Source: CAWCKS01 sp963796195
GTDB lineage: Bacteria; Pseudomonadota; Alphaproteobacteria; Rhizobiales; Xanthobacteraceae
Length of the DNA stretch: 64,000 nucleotides
Direction: 5' to 3'
Assembly: GCA_963796195.1 (NCBI GenBank)
Contig: CAWCKS010000009.1
Coordinates: 62,001 to 126,000, forward strand
Part shown: positions 16,835 to 26,130 of the stretch, in pieces
How positions within the stretch are numbered: position 1 is the first letter of the stretch
Layout: every line of letters begins with the position of its first letter
Made by a program: the position numbers and the translations under genes
Notes under the pieces: model-generated
The model's input: only the letters and a program-made list of their open reading frames with translations
Database searches by the model: none
Told to the model about the DNA's origin: nothing

Positions 16835-17824
16835 TCACGCCGCCTTCTTCTCGAGGTCGGACTTCCACTGGCCGATCGAGGCGAGGCCGTTCATTTGCGC
16901 GCGGTGGGTGAAGGCGCGCTGCGCGGCGGCGACATTGTCGGCCTTGCCCGACCAAGCCTTCTGCGGTGCGGCTTGCAGCGCGCGGCCATAGGAGAAAGTC
17001 AGGTTCCACGGCAGGCCGCCGATCTTGTTCATCGCATCGAGATGCGCGGTCGCCTCTTCGTCGGACTGGCCACCCGACAGGAACGCGATGCCCGGCACGG
17101 CGCCGGGCACGCAGGCCTTCAACAGCTTCACGGTCTTCTCGGCGACCTCGGCGACGCCAGCGTGCTTCGCGCACTTCTTGCCGGAGATCGCCATGTTCGG
17201 CTTCAGCACCATGCCTTCGAGCTCGACGTTCTGGTAGTACAGTTCCTGGAACGTCTCCTTCAGCACCCACTCGGTGACATCGTAGCAGCGATCGATGTCG
17301 TGATCGCCGTCCATCAGCACTTCCGGCTCGACGATCGGTACGATCTGCGCCTGCTGGCACAGCGCGGCATAGCGCGCGAGCGCGTGGGCGTTGGTGTGAA
17401 TGGCGGTGTAGCTCGGGATCTTCGGCCCGATGTCGATCACCGCACGCCATTTCGCAAAGCGGGCGCCACGCTCGTAATATTTCTTCAGCCGATCGGCGAG
17501 CTTGTCGAGACCGACCGTGATCACCTCGCCGGGGCAGCCGGGCAGGGCTTGCGTGCCTTCGTCGACCTTGATGCCGGGAATTGAACCGGCCTGCTCGATC
17601 AGCTTGACCAGCGGCGTGCCATCCTTGGCGTTCTGCCAGATCGTCTCGTCGTACAGGATGACGCCGGAAATGTTCTTCTTCATCGCGTCGGTCGAGCGGA
17701 ACAGCAGCTCGCGATAATCGCGGCGATTGTCCTCGGTCGACTCCACGCCGATCGCATCGAACCGCTTCTTGATGGTGCCCGAGGATTCGTCGGCGGCGAG
17801 GATGCCCTTGCCCGGCGCGACCAT
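16835..17824 (-). CDS. Class I fructose-bisphosphate aldolase
   Basis: Interconverts fructose-1,6-bisphosphate with DHAP and glyceraldehyde-3-phosphate through a Schiff base. Signatures: APGKGILAADESSGTIKKRF near the start, VLKPNMAISGKK (Schiff-base lysine region, about residue 220) and GIAFLSGGQSDEEAT. From the first ATG (17824) it has 329 residues, about 12 short of the family. The missing N-terminus (INLAELNKVAKA) is encoded just upstream, in frame, back to an ATA at 17858-17860, with GGGAG eight bases before it. Either the natural start is ATA or an ATG was mutated or misread. It lies beside pgk, gap and tkt, a carbon-metabolism cluster. Confidence 0.93.
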   Translation of the reverse strand: MVAPGKGILAADESSGTIKKRFDAIGVESTEDNRRDYRELLFRSTDAMKKNISGVILYDETIWQNAKDGTPLVKLIEQAGSIPGIKVDEGTQALPGCPGEVITVGLDKLADRLKKYYERGARFAKWRAVIDIGPKIPSYTAIHTNAHALARYAALCQQAQIVPIVEPEVLMDGDHDIDRCYDVTEWVLKETFQELYYQNVELEGMVLKPNMAISGKKCAKHAGVAEVAEKTVKLLKACVPGAVPGIAFLSGGQSDEEATAHLDAMNKIGGLPWNLTFSYGRALQAAPQKAWSGKADNVAAAQRAFTHRAQMNGLASIGQWKSDLEKKAA

Positions 17825-18008
17825 GGCTTTTGCGACCTTGTTGAGCTCGGCGAGATTTATTTTGACGTCTCCCTAAGTCATCATCCGGATCCAGCCGTTC
17901 CGCATAACTTGGGCCCGGCAAATTCGTTGCCTTTTATAACGGCGGGTTCCGTGCGGGAAGGCCGCCGCGCAGGCGATTCCCGGCAAATTTGACCGAGGTA
18001 AACGGCTG

Positions 18009-19202
18009 CTATTTCTTCAACACTTCCACGCCCGGCAGCGGCTTGCCTTCCATCCATTCGAGGAACGCGCCGCCGGCGGTCGAGACATAGGTGAATTTCT
18101 GAGCCACGCCGGCCTGGTTCAGCGCCGCGACCGTGTCGCCGCCGCCGGCGACCGAGACCAGCTTGCCGGCTTTGGTCCGCTCCGCGGCATACTTGGCGGC
18201 CGCAACGGTTCCCTTGTCGAACGGATTCAGCTCGAAGGCGCCGACCGGACCGTTCCAGACCAGCGTCGCGGCATCGTCCATCGCCGCCTTGACGCGCTGG
18301 ATCGACTGCGGGCCGATGTCGAGGATCATGCCGTCGGCCGGAATGGCGTCGAGCCCGTAGGCATGCGACGGCGCGTTGGCTTCGAAGTGATAGGCGACGA
18401 CGGCGTCGACGGGAAGGATGATCGCGCAGTTGGCCTTCTCGGCCTTGGCGACGATCCGCAGCGCAGTCGGCGCCATCTCCTTCTCGGCGAGCGACTTGCC
18501 GATCTTGACGCCTTCGGCGTGCAGGAAGGTGTTGGCCATGCCGCCGCCGATGACGAGCGCGTCGACCCTGGTGACGAGGTTTTCCAAGAGCTCCAGCTTG
18601 GTCGAAACCTTTGCACCGCCGACGATGGCGATGACCGGCTTCTTCGGATTGCCGAGCGCCTTGTCGAGCGCTTCGAGCTCGGCCTGCATGGTGCGTCCGG
18701 CATAGGCCGGCAGCTTGTGGCCGAGGCCTTCGGTCGAGGCGTGGGCGCGGTGTGCCGCCGAGAACGCGTCGTTGACCCAGATGTCGCCGAGCCTCGCGAG
18801 CTGATCAACGAATGCCTTGTCGTTCTTTTCTTCCTGCGGATGGAAGCGGGTGTTCTCAAGACAGAGCACCTCGCCGTCCTTCATCGCGGCGACCGCTTTT
18901 TCTGCCACCTCGCCGACGCAGTCGTCGGCAAATGCGACCGGACGCTTGATCACTTGCGACACGACGGCAGCAACCGGCTTGAGCGACTCCTTCGGATCGC
19001 GCCCCTTCGGCCGCCCGAAATGCGCAAGCAGGATCACTTTTGCGCCTTTGCCGGCGAGTTCGTTGATAGTTGGCGCGACCCGCTCGATGCGGGTGAGGTC
19101 GGTGACCTTGCCATTTTCCATCGGCACGTTGAGGTCGACGCGCAGCAGCACGCGTTTGCCCTTCACGTCGACGTCGTCGAGGGTGCGGAATTGTTTTGTC
19201 AT
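18009..19202 (-). CDS. pgk: Phosphoglycerate kinase
   Basis: A 397-residue two-domain kinase that exchanges phosphate between 1,3-bisphosphoglycerate and ADP. Seen: VLLRVDLNVPMENGKVTD, LLAHFGRPKG and ENTRFHPQEE in the N-domain, and GGGMANTFLHAEG and the C-terminal VAGGGDTVAALNQAG nucleotide-binding loop. The length fits the family. The start at 19202 gives MTKQFRTLDDVDVKGKRV; upstream in-frame sequence is repeat DNA, so a longer start is rejected. It lies between the aldolase gene and gap on the same strand. Confidence 0.97.
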   Translation of the reverse strand: MTKQFRTLDDVDVKGKRVLLRVDLNVPMENGKVTDLTRIERVAPTINELAGKGAKVILLAHFGRPKGRDPKESLKPVAAVVSQVIKRPVAFADDCVGEVAEKAVAAMKDGEVLCLENTRFHPQEEKNDKAFVDQLARLGDIWVNDAFSAAHRAHASTEGLGHKLPAYAGRTMQAELEALDKALGNPKKPVIAIVGGAKVSTKLELLENLVTRVDALVIGGGMANTFLHAEGVKIGKSLAEKEMAPTALRIVAKAEKANCAIILPVDAVVAYHFEANAPSHAYGLDAIPADGMILDIGPQSIQRVKAAMDDAATLVWNGPVGAFELNPFDKGTVAAAKYAAERTKAGKLVSVAGGGDTVAALNQAGVAQKFTYVSTAGGAFLEWMEGKPLPGVEVLKK

Positions 19203-19219
19203 CGAAGATACTCGTCTCT

Positions 19220-19368
19220 TCTCACCTCTCCCCGCAATTCGGAGAGAGGTCGGATTCGCGAAGCGCATCCGGGTGAGGGGCGAGGCAGCGAGTTTCCGCA
19301 GGCACAGAATGTGAGGATAGCGGCCCCTCACCCCGACCCTCTCCCCGCTAAAGCGGGGCGAGGGAGAA
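19220..19368. repeat. Intergenic GC-rich repeat (CTCTCCCC family)
   Basis: About 150 bp between pgk and gap, made of related inverted segments such as CACCTCTCCCC...GGAGAGAGGT and CCCTCTCCCCGC/GCGGGGCGAGGG. Such blocks are dispersed in rhizobial genomes; similar ones lie at 6366 and 40086. The last hairpin could stop transcription from gap, which would separate it from pgk. Confidence 0.75.
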
Positions 19369-19372
19369 AACC

Positions 19373-20380
19373 TCAGAGCAGCTTGCCCATCGCCACGGCG
19401 GTGTCGGCCATGCGGTTGGAGAAGCCCCACTCATTGTCGTACCAGGACAGTACGCGCACCAGGGTGCCGCCCTGCACCTTGGTCTGGTCCATCGCGAAGG
19501 TCGCGGAATGACCGTCGTGATTGAAGTCGATCGAGACGTTGGGCTGCGTGGTGTAGCCGAGGATGCCCTTGAGCTGCTGCTCGGCGGCGCGCTTCATCGC
19601 CTCGTTGATTTCCTTCGGATCGGTCTTCTTTTTGGCGACGATCTTGAGATCGATCACCGAGACGTTCGGCGTCGGCACGCGGATCGCGGTGCCGTCGAGC
19701 TTGCCGTTCAGTTCCGGCAGCACGAGGCCGATCGCCTTGGCAGCTCCCGTCGAGGTCGGGATCATCGACAATGCCGCCGCGCGGCCGCGGTAAAGATCCT
19801 TGTGCATGGTGTCGAGCGTCGGCTGGTCGCCGGTATAGGCATGGATCGTGGTCATGAAGCCGGTCTCGATGCCGACGGTGTCGTTCAGCACCTTGGCGAC
19901 CGGCGCCAGGCAGTTCGTCGTGCAGGAGCCGTTCGAGACAACCTTGTGGTCGCCCGTCAGCTTGTCGTGGTTGACGCCGAACACCACGGTCATGTCGGCG
20001 CCGTCGGCCGGGGCCGAGATCAGGACGCGCTTGGCGCCGGCGGTCAGGTGCGCTGCCGCCTGGGTCTTCGAGGTAAAGATGCCGGTGCACTCCAGCGCGA
20101 TGTCGACGCCGAGTTCCTTCCACGGCAGCTTGGCGGGATCGCGCTCGGCGGTGATCTTGATCGTGCCGTTGCCGAGGCTGATGCCGTCGCCCTTGACGGT
20201 CACCTCGCCGGGGAAGCGGCCGTGCACGCTGTCGAAGCGCAGCAGGTGTGCGTTGGTCTCGACCGGTCCAAGGTCGTTGGCGGCGACCACCTCGATGTCC
20301 TTGCGTCCGCTTTCATAGATGGCGCGCAGGATGTTGCGGCCGATACGGCCGAAGCCGTTGATGCCGACCCGGATTGTCAT
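19373..20380 (-). CDS. gap: Glyceraldehyde-3-phosphate dehydrogenase, type I
   Basis: A 335-residue enzyme that oxidises glyceraldehyde-3-phosphate to 1,3-bisphosphoglycerate with NAD(P). It has the Rossmann start GINGFGRIGRNILRAI, catalytic cysteine in SNGSCTTNCLAPVAK (about residue 152), and the C-terminal SWYDNEWGFSNRM. Full length. The ATG at 20380 is preceded by AGGAGA, a good ribosome-binding site. The nucleotide preference is not decided from sequence. It lies between tkt and pgk on the minus strand. Confidence 0.97.
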   Translation of the reverse strand: MTIRVGINGFGRIGRNILRAIYESGRKDIEVVAANDLGPVETNAHLLRFDSVHGRFPGEVTVKGDGISLGNGTIKITAERDPAKLPWKELGVDIALECTGIFTSKTQAAAHLTAGAKRVLISAPADGADMTVVFGVNHDKLTGDHKVVSNGSCTTNCLAPVAKVLNDTVGIETGFMTTIHAYTGDQPTLDTMHKDLYRGRAAALSMIPTSTGAAKAIGLVLPELNGKLDGTAIRVPTPNVSVIDLKIVAKKKTDPKEINEAMKRAAEQQLKGILGYTTQPNVSIDFNHDGHSATFAMDQTKVQGGTLVRVLSWYDNEWGFSNRMADTAVAMGKLL

Positions 20381-20517
20381 AGCTGTTCTCCTTCAAAAGC
20401 TTGAGCCCTTCCTGCGGCGGCGCGGGCCATCGCTGGAAGGCTGGTCTGCACGTCGCCCGGTTCATCCAGGCGAGCTCGGAAAATATGCTGACGTGCTAAC
20501 CTTTTTTGCAGTCCGGC

Positions 20518-22523
20518 TCAAGCACCGGAACCGGCACCCAGCGCTGCATTAACCACGGCCTCGGCAGTAATTCCGAAGTGACGGTAAAGGTCCTTGGCTG
20601 GCGCGCTGGCGCCGAAGGATGACATTCCGATGAACAGGCCGTCCGCGCCGATCACCGCGTCCCAGCCCTGGCGGACAGCGGCCTCCACGGCGATCTTGAC
20701 CGGTGCGTCGCCGATCAGCGCCTTGCGCTCCTTCGCTGGCAGCTCCAGCAACAGGTCGAGGCACGGCACTGAGACGACGCGTGCCGCGACGCCCTTGGCC
20801 GCAAGCTGCTTCTGTGCGTCGACCGCGATCGAGACTTCCGAGCCGGTCGCGAAGATCGAAACTTTTGCTGGGCCGCCTGCGGGTGAAATTTCATACGCGC
20901 CCCTGGCGCAGCGGTTGTCGGCATCCTTGCGCGAGCCGAAGCTGCGGCAGGTTCTGGCGCGTCAGCGCCAGCACGCTCGGCCGGTCCTTCGACTTCAGGG
21001 CAAGTTCCCAGCACTCCAGCGTCTCGACGGCGTCGCACGGCCTGTAACACGTTGAGGTTCGGCATCGCGCGCAATGCCGCCAGATGCTCGACCGGCTGGT
21101 GCGTCGGGCCGTCCTCGCCAAGCCCGATCGAGTCGTGGGTCAGCACGTGGATGACGCGCTCGCCCATCAGCGCCGCGAGCCGCAGCGCCGGACGCAGATA
21201 ATCCGAGAACACCAGGAACGTGCCGGAGTAGGGGATGACGCCGCCGTGCAGCGCCATGCCGTTCATCGCCGCGGCCATGCCGTGCTCGCGGATGCCGTAG
21301 TGCACGAAGCGCCCGGCGTAGTTGTGGGCCGCGAACGCAACCATGCCCTTGGCCCGTGTGTTGTTGGAGCCGGTGAGATCGGCCGAGCCGCCGAGCATTT
21401 CCGGCACCGCGGTCGTCAATCCATCGAGCGCGAGCTCGGATGCGGCGCGCGTCGCGATATCCTTCTTCTCGGCCGCGAGCTTGTCCTTCATCGCAGCGAT
21501 GGCTTTGCTGAGCGCTTCGGCTGGCAGCTCGCCGTGGATGCGGCGCTCGAACTCGGCGCGCATCCCGGCGTCCCGGGCTGCTAATCGCCCGGTCCACGCC
21601 TCGCGCGCTCCCTTGCCGCGGCGACCCGCTTCGCGCCATGCGCTCAAGATGTCAGCGGGCACTTCGAACGGCGGCGAATGCCAGCCAAGTTGTTTGCGTG
21701 CGCCGGCGATCTCCTCGGCACCGAGCGGCGAGCCGTGCGATTTCTCCGAGCCGGCCTTGGTCGGTGCGCCGAACGCGATGGTGGTCTTGCAGGCGATCAA
21801 ACTCGGCCGATCGGATTTTTGGGCGCGCGCGATCGCCGCGGCGATTGCCGCCGGGTCGTGACCGTCGATCCGCTCTGCGGTCCAGCCGGCGGCTTCAAAA
21901 CGCTTCACCTGGTCGACGTCATCGGCGAGCGACAGCGGGCCGTCGATCGAGATGCCGTTGTCGTCGTACAGCACGATCAGGCGATTGAGCTTGAGATGGC
22001 CGGCGAGCGCGATCGCCTCCTGCGAGATGCCTTCCATCAGGTCGCCGTCGGACGCCAGCACGTAGGTGTGGTGGTCGACGAGGTCGCCGCCGAAGGTTGC
22101 GGCGAGGTGGCGCTCGGCCATCGCCATGCCGACCGCGGTGGCGACGCCCTGGCCGAGCGGGCCGGTCGTGGTCTCGACGCCGGGCGTCAGAAAATTCTCC
22201 GGATGTCCCGGCGTGATCGAGTCGAGCTGGCGGAAACGCTTGATCTCCTCGATCGTCATCGGCCCGATGCCGGTGAGATAGAGCAGGGCGTAAAGCAGCA
22301 TCGAGCCATGCCCCGCCGAGAGCACAAAACGGTCGCGATCCGGCCATTTGGGATCGGCAGCATCGAATTTCAGGAATTGGGTGAACAGCACGGTCGCGAC
22401 ATCCGCGGCGCCCATCGGCAGGCCCGGATGGCCCGATTTGGCCTGCTCGACCGCGTCCATCGCCAGCGCGCGAATGGCGTTCGCCATTTTGGAATGTTCG
22501 ATTGCCATTTTTTCGAGTGCCAT
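20518..22523 (-). CDS. tkt: Transketolase, broken by two frameshifts near its 3' end
   Basis: A thiamine-diphosphate enzyme of the pentose phosphate and Calvin cycles. From 22523: MANAIRALAMDAVEQAKSGH, SAGHGSMLLYALLYL and DGDLMEGISQEA (ThDP-binding). The frame breaks near 21048 (one extra base turns NVYRPCDAVE into NVLQAVRR) and again near 20942, after RQNLPQLR. The last part (KDADNRCARGAYEISP, VVSVPCLDLLLELP, DGLFIGMSSFGASAPAKDLY) is in a third frame to the stop at 20518. The total span of 2006 bases fits a 660-670 residue transketolase. Both breaks are single-base indels, most likely sequencing errors in an essential gene. Confidence 0.9.
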
Positions 22524-22800
22524 GGCGGCGGCATCTCCGCTGTGAATCGAGGTTTGCGTAGGGGACTTGCAGGGGACATGACGGCCTTACCGGCGCTCAT
22601 GACGTCAGGTCGGCGGTGCTTAGCATCGGCCTCCGTTGAGTCCAAGCGCGCCTCCTCGGGACAAGCAACAAGGTGGTGCATAGGTTGCATCTCGCGTTGC
22701 TGCGGCTCTTGCCGGACCGGGGGGTCTGGCGCGAAATATCATGCTAAATATCTGCTGAGTTGGTCGTTTTGCGACTTCTGCCCGGGACCGAGGAACTTCG
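22524..22800. other. Divergent promoter region between tkt and the DUF4164 gene
   Basis: 277 bp without a credible gene. No strong palindrome or terminator was seen. Promoters for both directions must lie here, but no convincing -35/-10 pair could be picked out. Confidence 0.35.
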
Positions 22801-23127
22801 ATGGGCGCGTTGCCGAATCCTGTGCGTAGAGAGAGCAACCTGATCGAGACCGCGACCTTGCGGTTGTCGGCGGCACTCGATGCATTGGAATTGGCGATCG
22901 AGGACCGGCGCGAGGCCGACCGCGAAGTCGAGGGCCATGCCGCCCGCGTCCATGCCTTCGGCGTCGATCGTTCGCGGCTCGCCGACGAGCTCGATCGGTC
23001 CCAGGCGCGCGCGCAGGCGCTGGAACATTCGAACCGAGAGATTGCCGCCCGGCTCGATGCCGCGATCGGCACGATTCGCAGCGTGCTCGAAAGCGAACAG
23101 GGCGCAGAGGGTGGGTCAGGGGGATGA
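22801..23127 (+). CDS. DUF4164 family coiled-coil protein
   Basis: A 108-residue, almost entirely helical protein (LRLSAALDALELAIEDRREAD, SRLADELDRSQARAQALEHS), matching the DUF4164 group found beside zapA in Alphaproteobacteria. A coiled coil spans about 20-100. Its stop overlaps the start of zapA by four bases (ATGA), so the two are coupled and DUF4164 may take part in Z-ring assembly. That role is inferred from position only. Confidence 0.8.
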   Translation: MGALPNPVRRESNLIETATLRLSAALDALELAIEDRREADREVEGHAARVHAFGVDRSRLADELDRSQARAQALEHSNREIAARLDAAIGTIRSVLESEQGAEGGSGG

Positions 23128-23507
23128 ACTTCGTCAATGTCATGATCGGCGGCCGGCAATACCGGCTTGCCTGCGAGGAGGGTCAGGAACAGCGGCTGAC
23201 CAAGCTCGCAACCAACCTCGAGGATCTCGTTGGCCAGTTGCGCGGAAAATTCGGCGAGGTCGGCGACCAGCGCCTGATCGTGATGGCGGCGCTGACGTTG
23301 GCCGACGAGCTTTACGACGCGCGGCAGAAAATCCACCGCCTCGAATCCGATGTCGCCGAGATGATTGACGCGCGCGCAACTTACGTCGAGCGCTCGAAGG
23401 TGACGCAGGAAGCCGTCGCCGCCGCGCTCGATGCCGCCTCCGAGCGCATCGAGAAGATGACCCAGGTGCTGAACCGTCCAGTCGGCGGCGGCATCGCGCT
23501 GGGCTGA
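23124..23507 (+). CDS. zapA: Cell division protein ZapA
   Basis: A 127-residue protein with the ZapA N-terminal fold (NFVNVMIGGRQYRLACEEGQE) and C-terminal helix; RLIVMAALTLADEL is the conserved core. ZapA bundles FtsZ filaments at mid-cell. In many bacteria zapA is followed by 6S RNA and the 5-formyl-THF cyclo-ligase gene; here both occur on the same strand but 2.5 kb and 4.9 kb downstream, separated by other genes. Confidence 0.9.
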   Translation: MNFVNVMIGGRQYRLACEEGQEQRLTKLATNLEDLVGQLRGKFGEVGDQRLIVMAALTLADELYDARQKIHRLESDVAEMIDARATYVERSKVTQEAVAAALDAASERIEKMTQVLNRPVGGGIALG

Positions 23508-23516
23508 CGGCCGCCG

Positions 23517-24713
23517 TCAGCGGCGCAGCGCAAATGCTGTCGCGATGAGTCCGATCGCAGTGAACGCGGCGCCCGCCAAGAACGTCGCCGCAGGGCCGAT
23601 CATCTCCCACAACGCGCCGGCGATCAGGCTCGCGAGCAACAGCGCGACCCCGCTCACGAAATTGAAGACGCCGAACGCGGTGGCGCGCAGGTTTGCCGGT
23701 GCCTCGTCGGCGACCAGCGCCGATAGCAGGCCCTGGGTCAGGCCCATATGCAGGCCCCACAGCGCGACGCCCGCCATGACGACGAGAACATTCGGCGCCA
23801 GCGCGAGAACGATGTCGGCTGCGATCAGGACGGCGAAGCCGGCCGCCAGCATGAACCTGCGGTCGACCTGGTCGGACAGCGCGCCCAGCGGATAGGCCGT
23901 CAATGAATACACCACGTTCATCACGACCAGCACCAGCGGTGCCAGCGCGAGCGCGAGGCCTCTGTCCTGCGCGCGCAGGATCAGGAAGGCCTCGCTGAAA
24001 CGCGCCAGCGTCAGCATCGCGCCGATGCCGACCACGATCCAGAAGATGCGACCAATGCCTTTGAGGTCGCTGAGCCTGAGCGGCGTCTCGGCTGACCGGG
24101 CGGCGCGCGCAGGTTCGCGCACGCCGACGATCAGAACCACGACCGACAGCAGGCCGGGGATCAGCGCCAGCCAGAACACCAGGCGGAAATTGTCGTTGAG
24201 CGCGGCCATCAGGCCGATCGCGATCAGGGGCCCGGCGACCGCGCCAACGGTGTCAAGTGCCTGGCGCAAGCCATAGGCCGCGCCGCGCAAGCCCGATGGG
24301 ATGAGGTCGCCGATCATCGCGTCGCGCGGCGCGTCGCGGATGCCCTTGCCGATGCGGTCGGAGAATCGTGCCGCGAGCACGAGCGATGACGTCGGGGCGA
24401 CGGCAAACAGCGGCTTTGACAGGGCGGCAAGCCCATAGCCAATGACAGTGAGCACCTTGCGTTGGCCGAGCTTGTCGCTGAGCCAGCCCGAGAACAGCTT
24501 CGAAATCGATGCCGTTGCTTCGCCGATGCCTTCGATGAAGCCCACCATCTCGGTGCTGGCGCCGAGCACGGTGGTGAGAAACACCGGCAGCAGGCCGTGG
24601 ATCATCTCCGACGAAATATCCATGAACAGGCTGACGAAGCCGAGCGCCCAGATGCTGCCCGGCAATCGGGTGAGCGATGATTTTGGTTGGCTGGAGGCCG
24701 ATGGTTCGCTCAT
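23517..24713 (-). CDS. MFS transporter
   Basis: A 398-residue inner-membrane protein with about 12 helices. The loop 2-3 motif GWLSDKLGQRKVL and the equivalent in the second half (GALSDQVDRRFML) are clear major-facilitator signatures, and FSDRIGKGIRDAPRDAMIGD marks a subgroup often annotated as general MFS exporters. The substrate is unknown. Start at 24713: MSEPSASSQPKSSL. It is convergent with zapA, nine bases apart, and divergent from the nitroreductase gene. Confidence 0.9.
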   Translation of the reverse strand: MSEPSASSQPKSSLTRLPGSIWALGFVSLFMDISSEMIHGLLPVFLTTVLGASTEMVGFIEGIGEATASISKLFSGWLSDKLGQRKVLTVIGYGLAALSKPLFAVAPTSSLVLAARFSDRIGKGIRDAPRDAMIGDLIPSGLRGAAYGLRQALDTVGAVAGPLIAIGLMAALNDNFRLVFWLALIPGLLSVVVLIVGVREPARAARSAETPLRLSDLKGIGRIFWIVVGIGAMLTLARFSEAFLILRAQDRGLALALAPLVLVVMNVVYSLTAYPLGALSDQVDRRFMLAAGFAVLIAADIVLALAPNVLVVMAGVALWGLHMGLTQGLLSALVADEAPANLRATAFGVFNFVSGVALLLASLIAGALWEMIGPAATFLAGAAFTAIGLIATAFALRR

Positions 24714-24817
24714 GATCTTTCAACCTTACGCCATGATCGGAAAAACATGACTTTGAACTGGTCTGGCGGTCTATGCTGTAGGCGGGATCTGAACGGCCTT
24801 TTGAGAGAGAAAAATTG

Positions 24818-25405
24818 ATGAGCGCGGACGACGACAAGTGGGCGAAGCGGCTGTTTCTCGAGGCGCGGACCCACAACGGCTGGAAAGAGCAGAAGATCAG
24901 CGACGACACGCTGAAGCAGCTCTTTGCGTTGACCAAAATGGGTCCGACCTCGGCGAACTGCTCGCCCGCGCGATTCGTCTTCGTGCGCAGCAAGGAGGGC
25001 AAGGAGAAACTGCGGCCGGCGCTGTCGGAGGGCAATCTCGACAAGACCATCAAGGCGCCGGTCACTGTGATCGTTGGTTACGACGAGCGGTTCTACGATC
25101 AGCTGCCAAAATTGTTTCCGCACACCGACGCCCGCGGCTGGTTCACCAGTAGCGCTGAGCTGGCGCATGAAACCGCCTTCCGCAACGGCACCCTGCAGGG
25201 TGCGTACCTCATCATGGCGGCGCGCATGCTCGGGATCGATACCGGGCCGATGTCCGGCTTCGACAAGAAGATCGTCGATGACGCTTTCTTCGCCGGAACG
25301 AATATCAAGTCGAATTTCCTGATCAATCTCGGCATCGGCGATCCCGCGGCATTGTTCCCGCGCTCGCCGCGCTTCGAGTTCGACGAGGCCTGCCGGCTGG
25401 CGTGA
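24818..25405 (+). CDS. Nitroreductase family protein (RutE/HadB-like)
   Basis: A 195-residue FMN-dependent oxidoreductase. KMGPTSANCSPARFVFVRS is the FMN-binding N-terminal motif of the malonic semialdehyde reductase (RutE) group; AAYLIMAAR-like packing (LQGAYLIMAARMLGIDTGPMSGFD) and FLINLGIGDP follow as expected. RutE reduces malonic semialdehyde in uracil breakdown, but no other rut genes adjoin, so the substrate is open. The ATG at 24818 follows GAGAGAGA; a TTG one codon upstream is rejected. Confidence 0.88.
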   Translation: MSADDDKWAKRLFLEARTHNGWKEQKISDDTLKQLFALTKMGPTSANCSPARFVFVRSKEGKEKLRPALSEGNLDKTIKAPVTVIVGYDERFYDQLPKLFPHTDARGWFTSSAELAHETAFRNGTLQGAYLIMAARMLGIDTGPMSGFDKKIVDDAFFAGTNIKSNFLINLGIGDPAALFPRSPRFEFDEACRLA

Positions 25406-25465
25406 GCTTGGGTCAAACTCTGGTTGGGCGGTGCCAAACCGTTGTCGACATGCTATTGTTCGCCC

Positions 25466-25702
25466 ATGAATTCGACCACAAAGCAACTTCTCGAACGTGT
25501 CGGCTCCTGGCCTGAAGAGGACCAGGAAGAGCTGGCAGAAGCAGCCTTGGAGATTGAGGCTCGCCGCTCAGGCATCTATCGGCTGAGCGAGGAGGAACGA
25601 CAGGCGATTGATCGCGGTCTTGCCGACGCCCGCGAGGGCCGCTTTGCGAGCGACGCAGACATTGCAGCTATTCTCCAGAGGGCGCGCGCAACCGGCAAAT
25701 GA
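25466..25702 (+). CDS. Putative type II antitoxin
   Basis: A 78-residue acidic protein (TKQLLERVGSWPEEDQEELA, IYRLSEEERQAIDRGLADAR) of the kind found upstream of RelE/ParE-family toxins in rhizobia. It should bind and neutralise the toxin and repress the pair's promoter. The ATG at 25466 is the first that starts the conserved part. Its stop overlaps the start of the toxin-like gene by four bases. Confidence 0.7.
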   Translation: MNSTTKQLLERVGSWPEEDQEELAEAALEIEARRSGIYRLSEEERQAIDRGLADAREGRFASDADIAAILQRARATGK

Positions 25703-25899
25703 AGCATCGCTTCACTGCGACAGCGCGTGCCGAGCTTGAGCAGCATCCCTATTCGGCGCAGCTCACTGATCGGGAAGGCGTCCGCCGGAAATATGTTCGG
25801 CGGTTTCGTTACGCGATCTTCTATCAAGTTGATGCCGCGGCCGATGAACTGATCATCCTCAGCGTCCGGCACGCCGCCCGGCGTTGGCCCTGGCAATAG
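25699..25899 (+). CDS. RelE/ParE-family toxin, internally shortened
   Basis: A 66-residue protein. The N-terminus MKHRFTATARAELEQ and the C-terminal half VRRFRYAIFYQVDAAADELIILSVRH match ParE-type toxins, but these are normally about 90-100 residues; the middle helical hairpin is missing, joined by PYSAQLTDREGVRRKY. The reading frame stays open, so this is an in-frame deletion, not an indel error. The shortened toxin may be inactive, which would explain how the pair persists. It overlaps the antitoxin gene (ATGA). Confidence 0.65.
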   Translation: MKHRFTATARAELEQHPYSAQLTDREGVRRKYVRRFRYAIFYQVDAAADELIILSVRHAARRWPWQ

Positions 25900-25974
25900 T
25901 TGCCGAAGCAGCTGGCATGTCCGCCCGATCGTCGCTACATTGGTCGGGCGAAGCTGCGGGGTGCGTCAGGAGAC

Positions 25975-26118
25975 ATTATCCCCGGGGCCTTATCGATCCT
26001 TCAGGGAGCTGTCCCTGACCGGACCCGTGGGTCCGGACACACGGCGCCCACCTACTTTCGTAGGGAACCCGGGATCGAGCGCTCCAACGGCCACTGTGGC
26101 TTCGCACTTTCCTTCCTG
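25975..26118 (+). ncRNA. ssrS: 6S RNA
   Basis: The sequence shows the alphaproteobacterial 6S RNA pattern: a closing stem formed by CCCCGGGGCCTTATCGATCC and GGGATCGAGCGCTCC, internal hairpins TCAGGGAGCTGTCCCTGA and GGACCCGTGGGTCC, and GGCGCCCACCTAC with CGTAGGG, around a large open bulge that mimics an open promoter. 6S RNA binds the sigma-70 RNA polymerase holoenzyme in stationary phase. The ends are approximate. It lies on the same strand as zapA upstream and the cyclo-ligase gene downstream, as expected for this RNA, though intervening genes have moved in. Confidence 0.85.
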
Positions 26119-26130
26119 CAGCACTGGTCG

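Noticed and set aside
19220..19368. CRISPR array in the GC-rich repeats
   Set aside because: The repeats are inverted and irregular, with no uniform spacer length and no cas genes.
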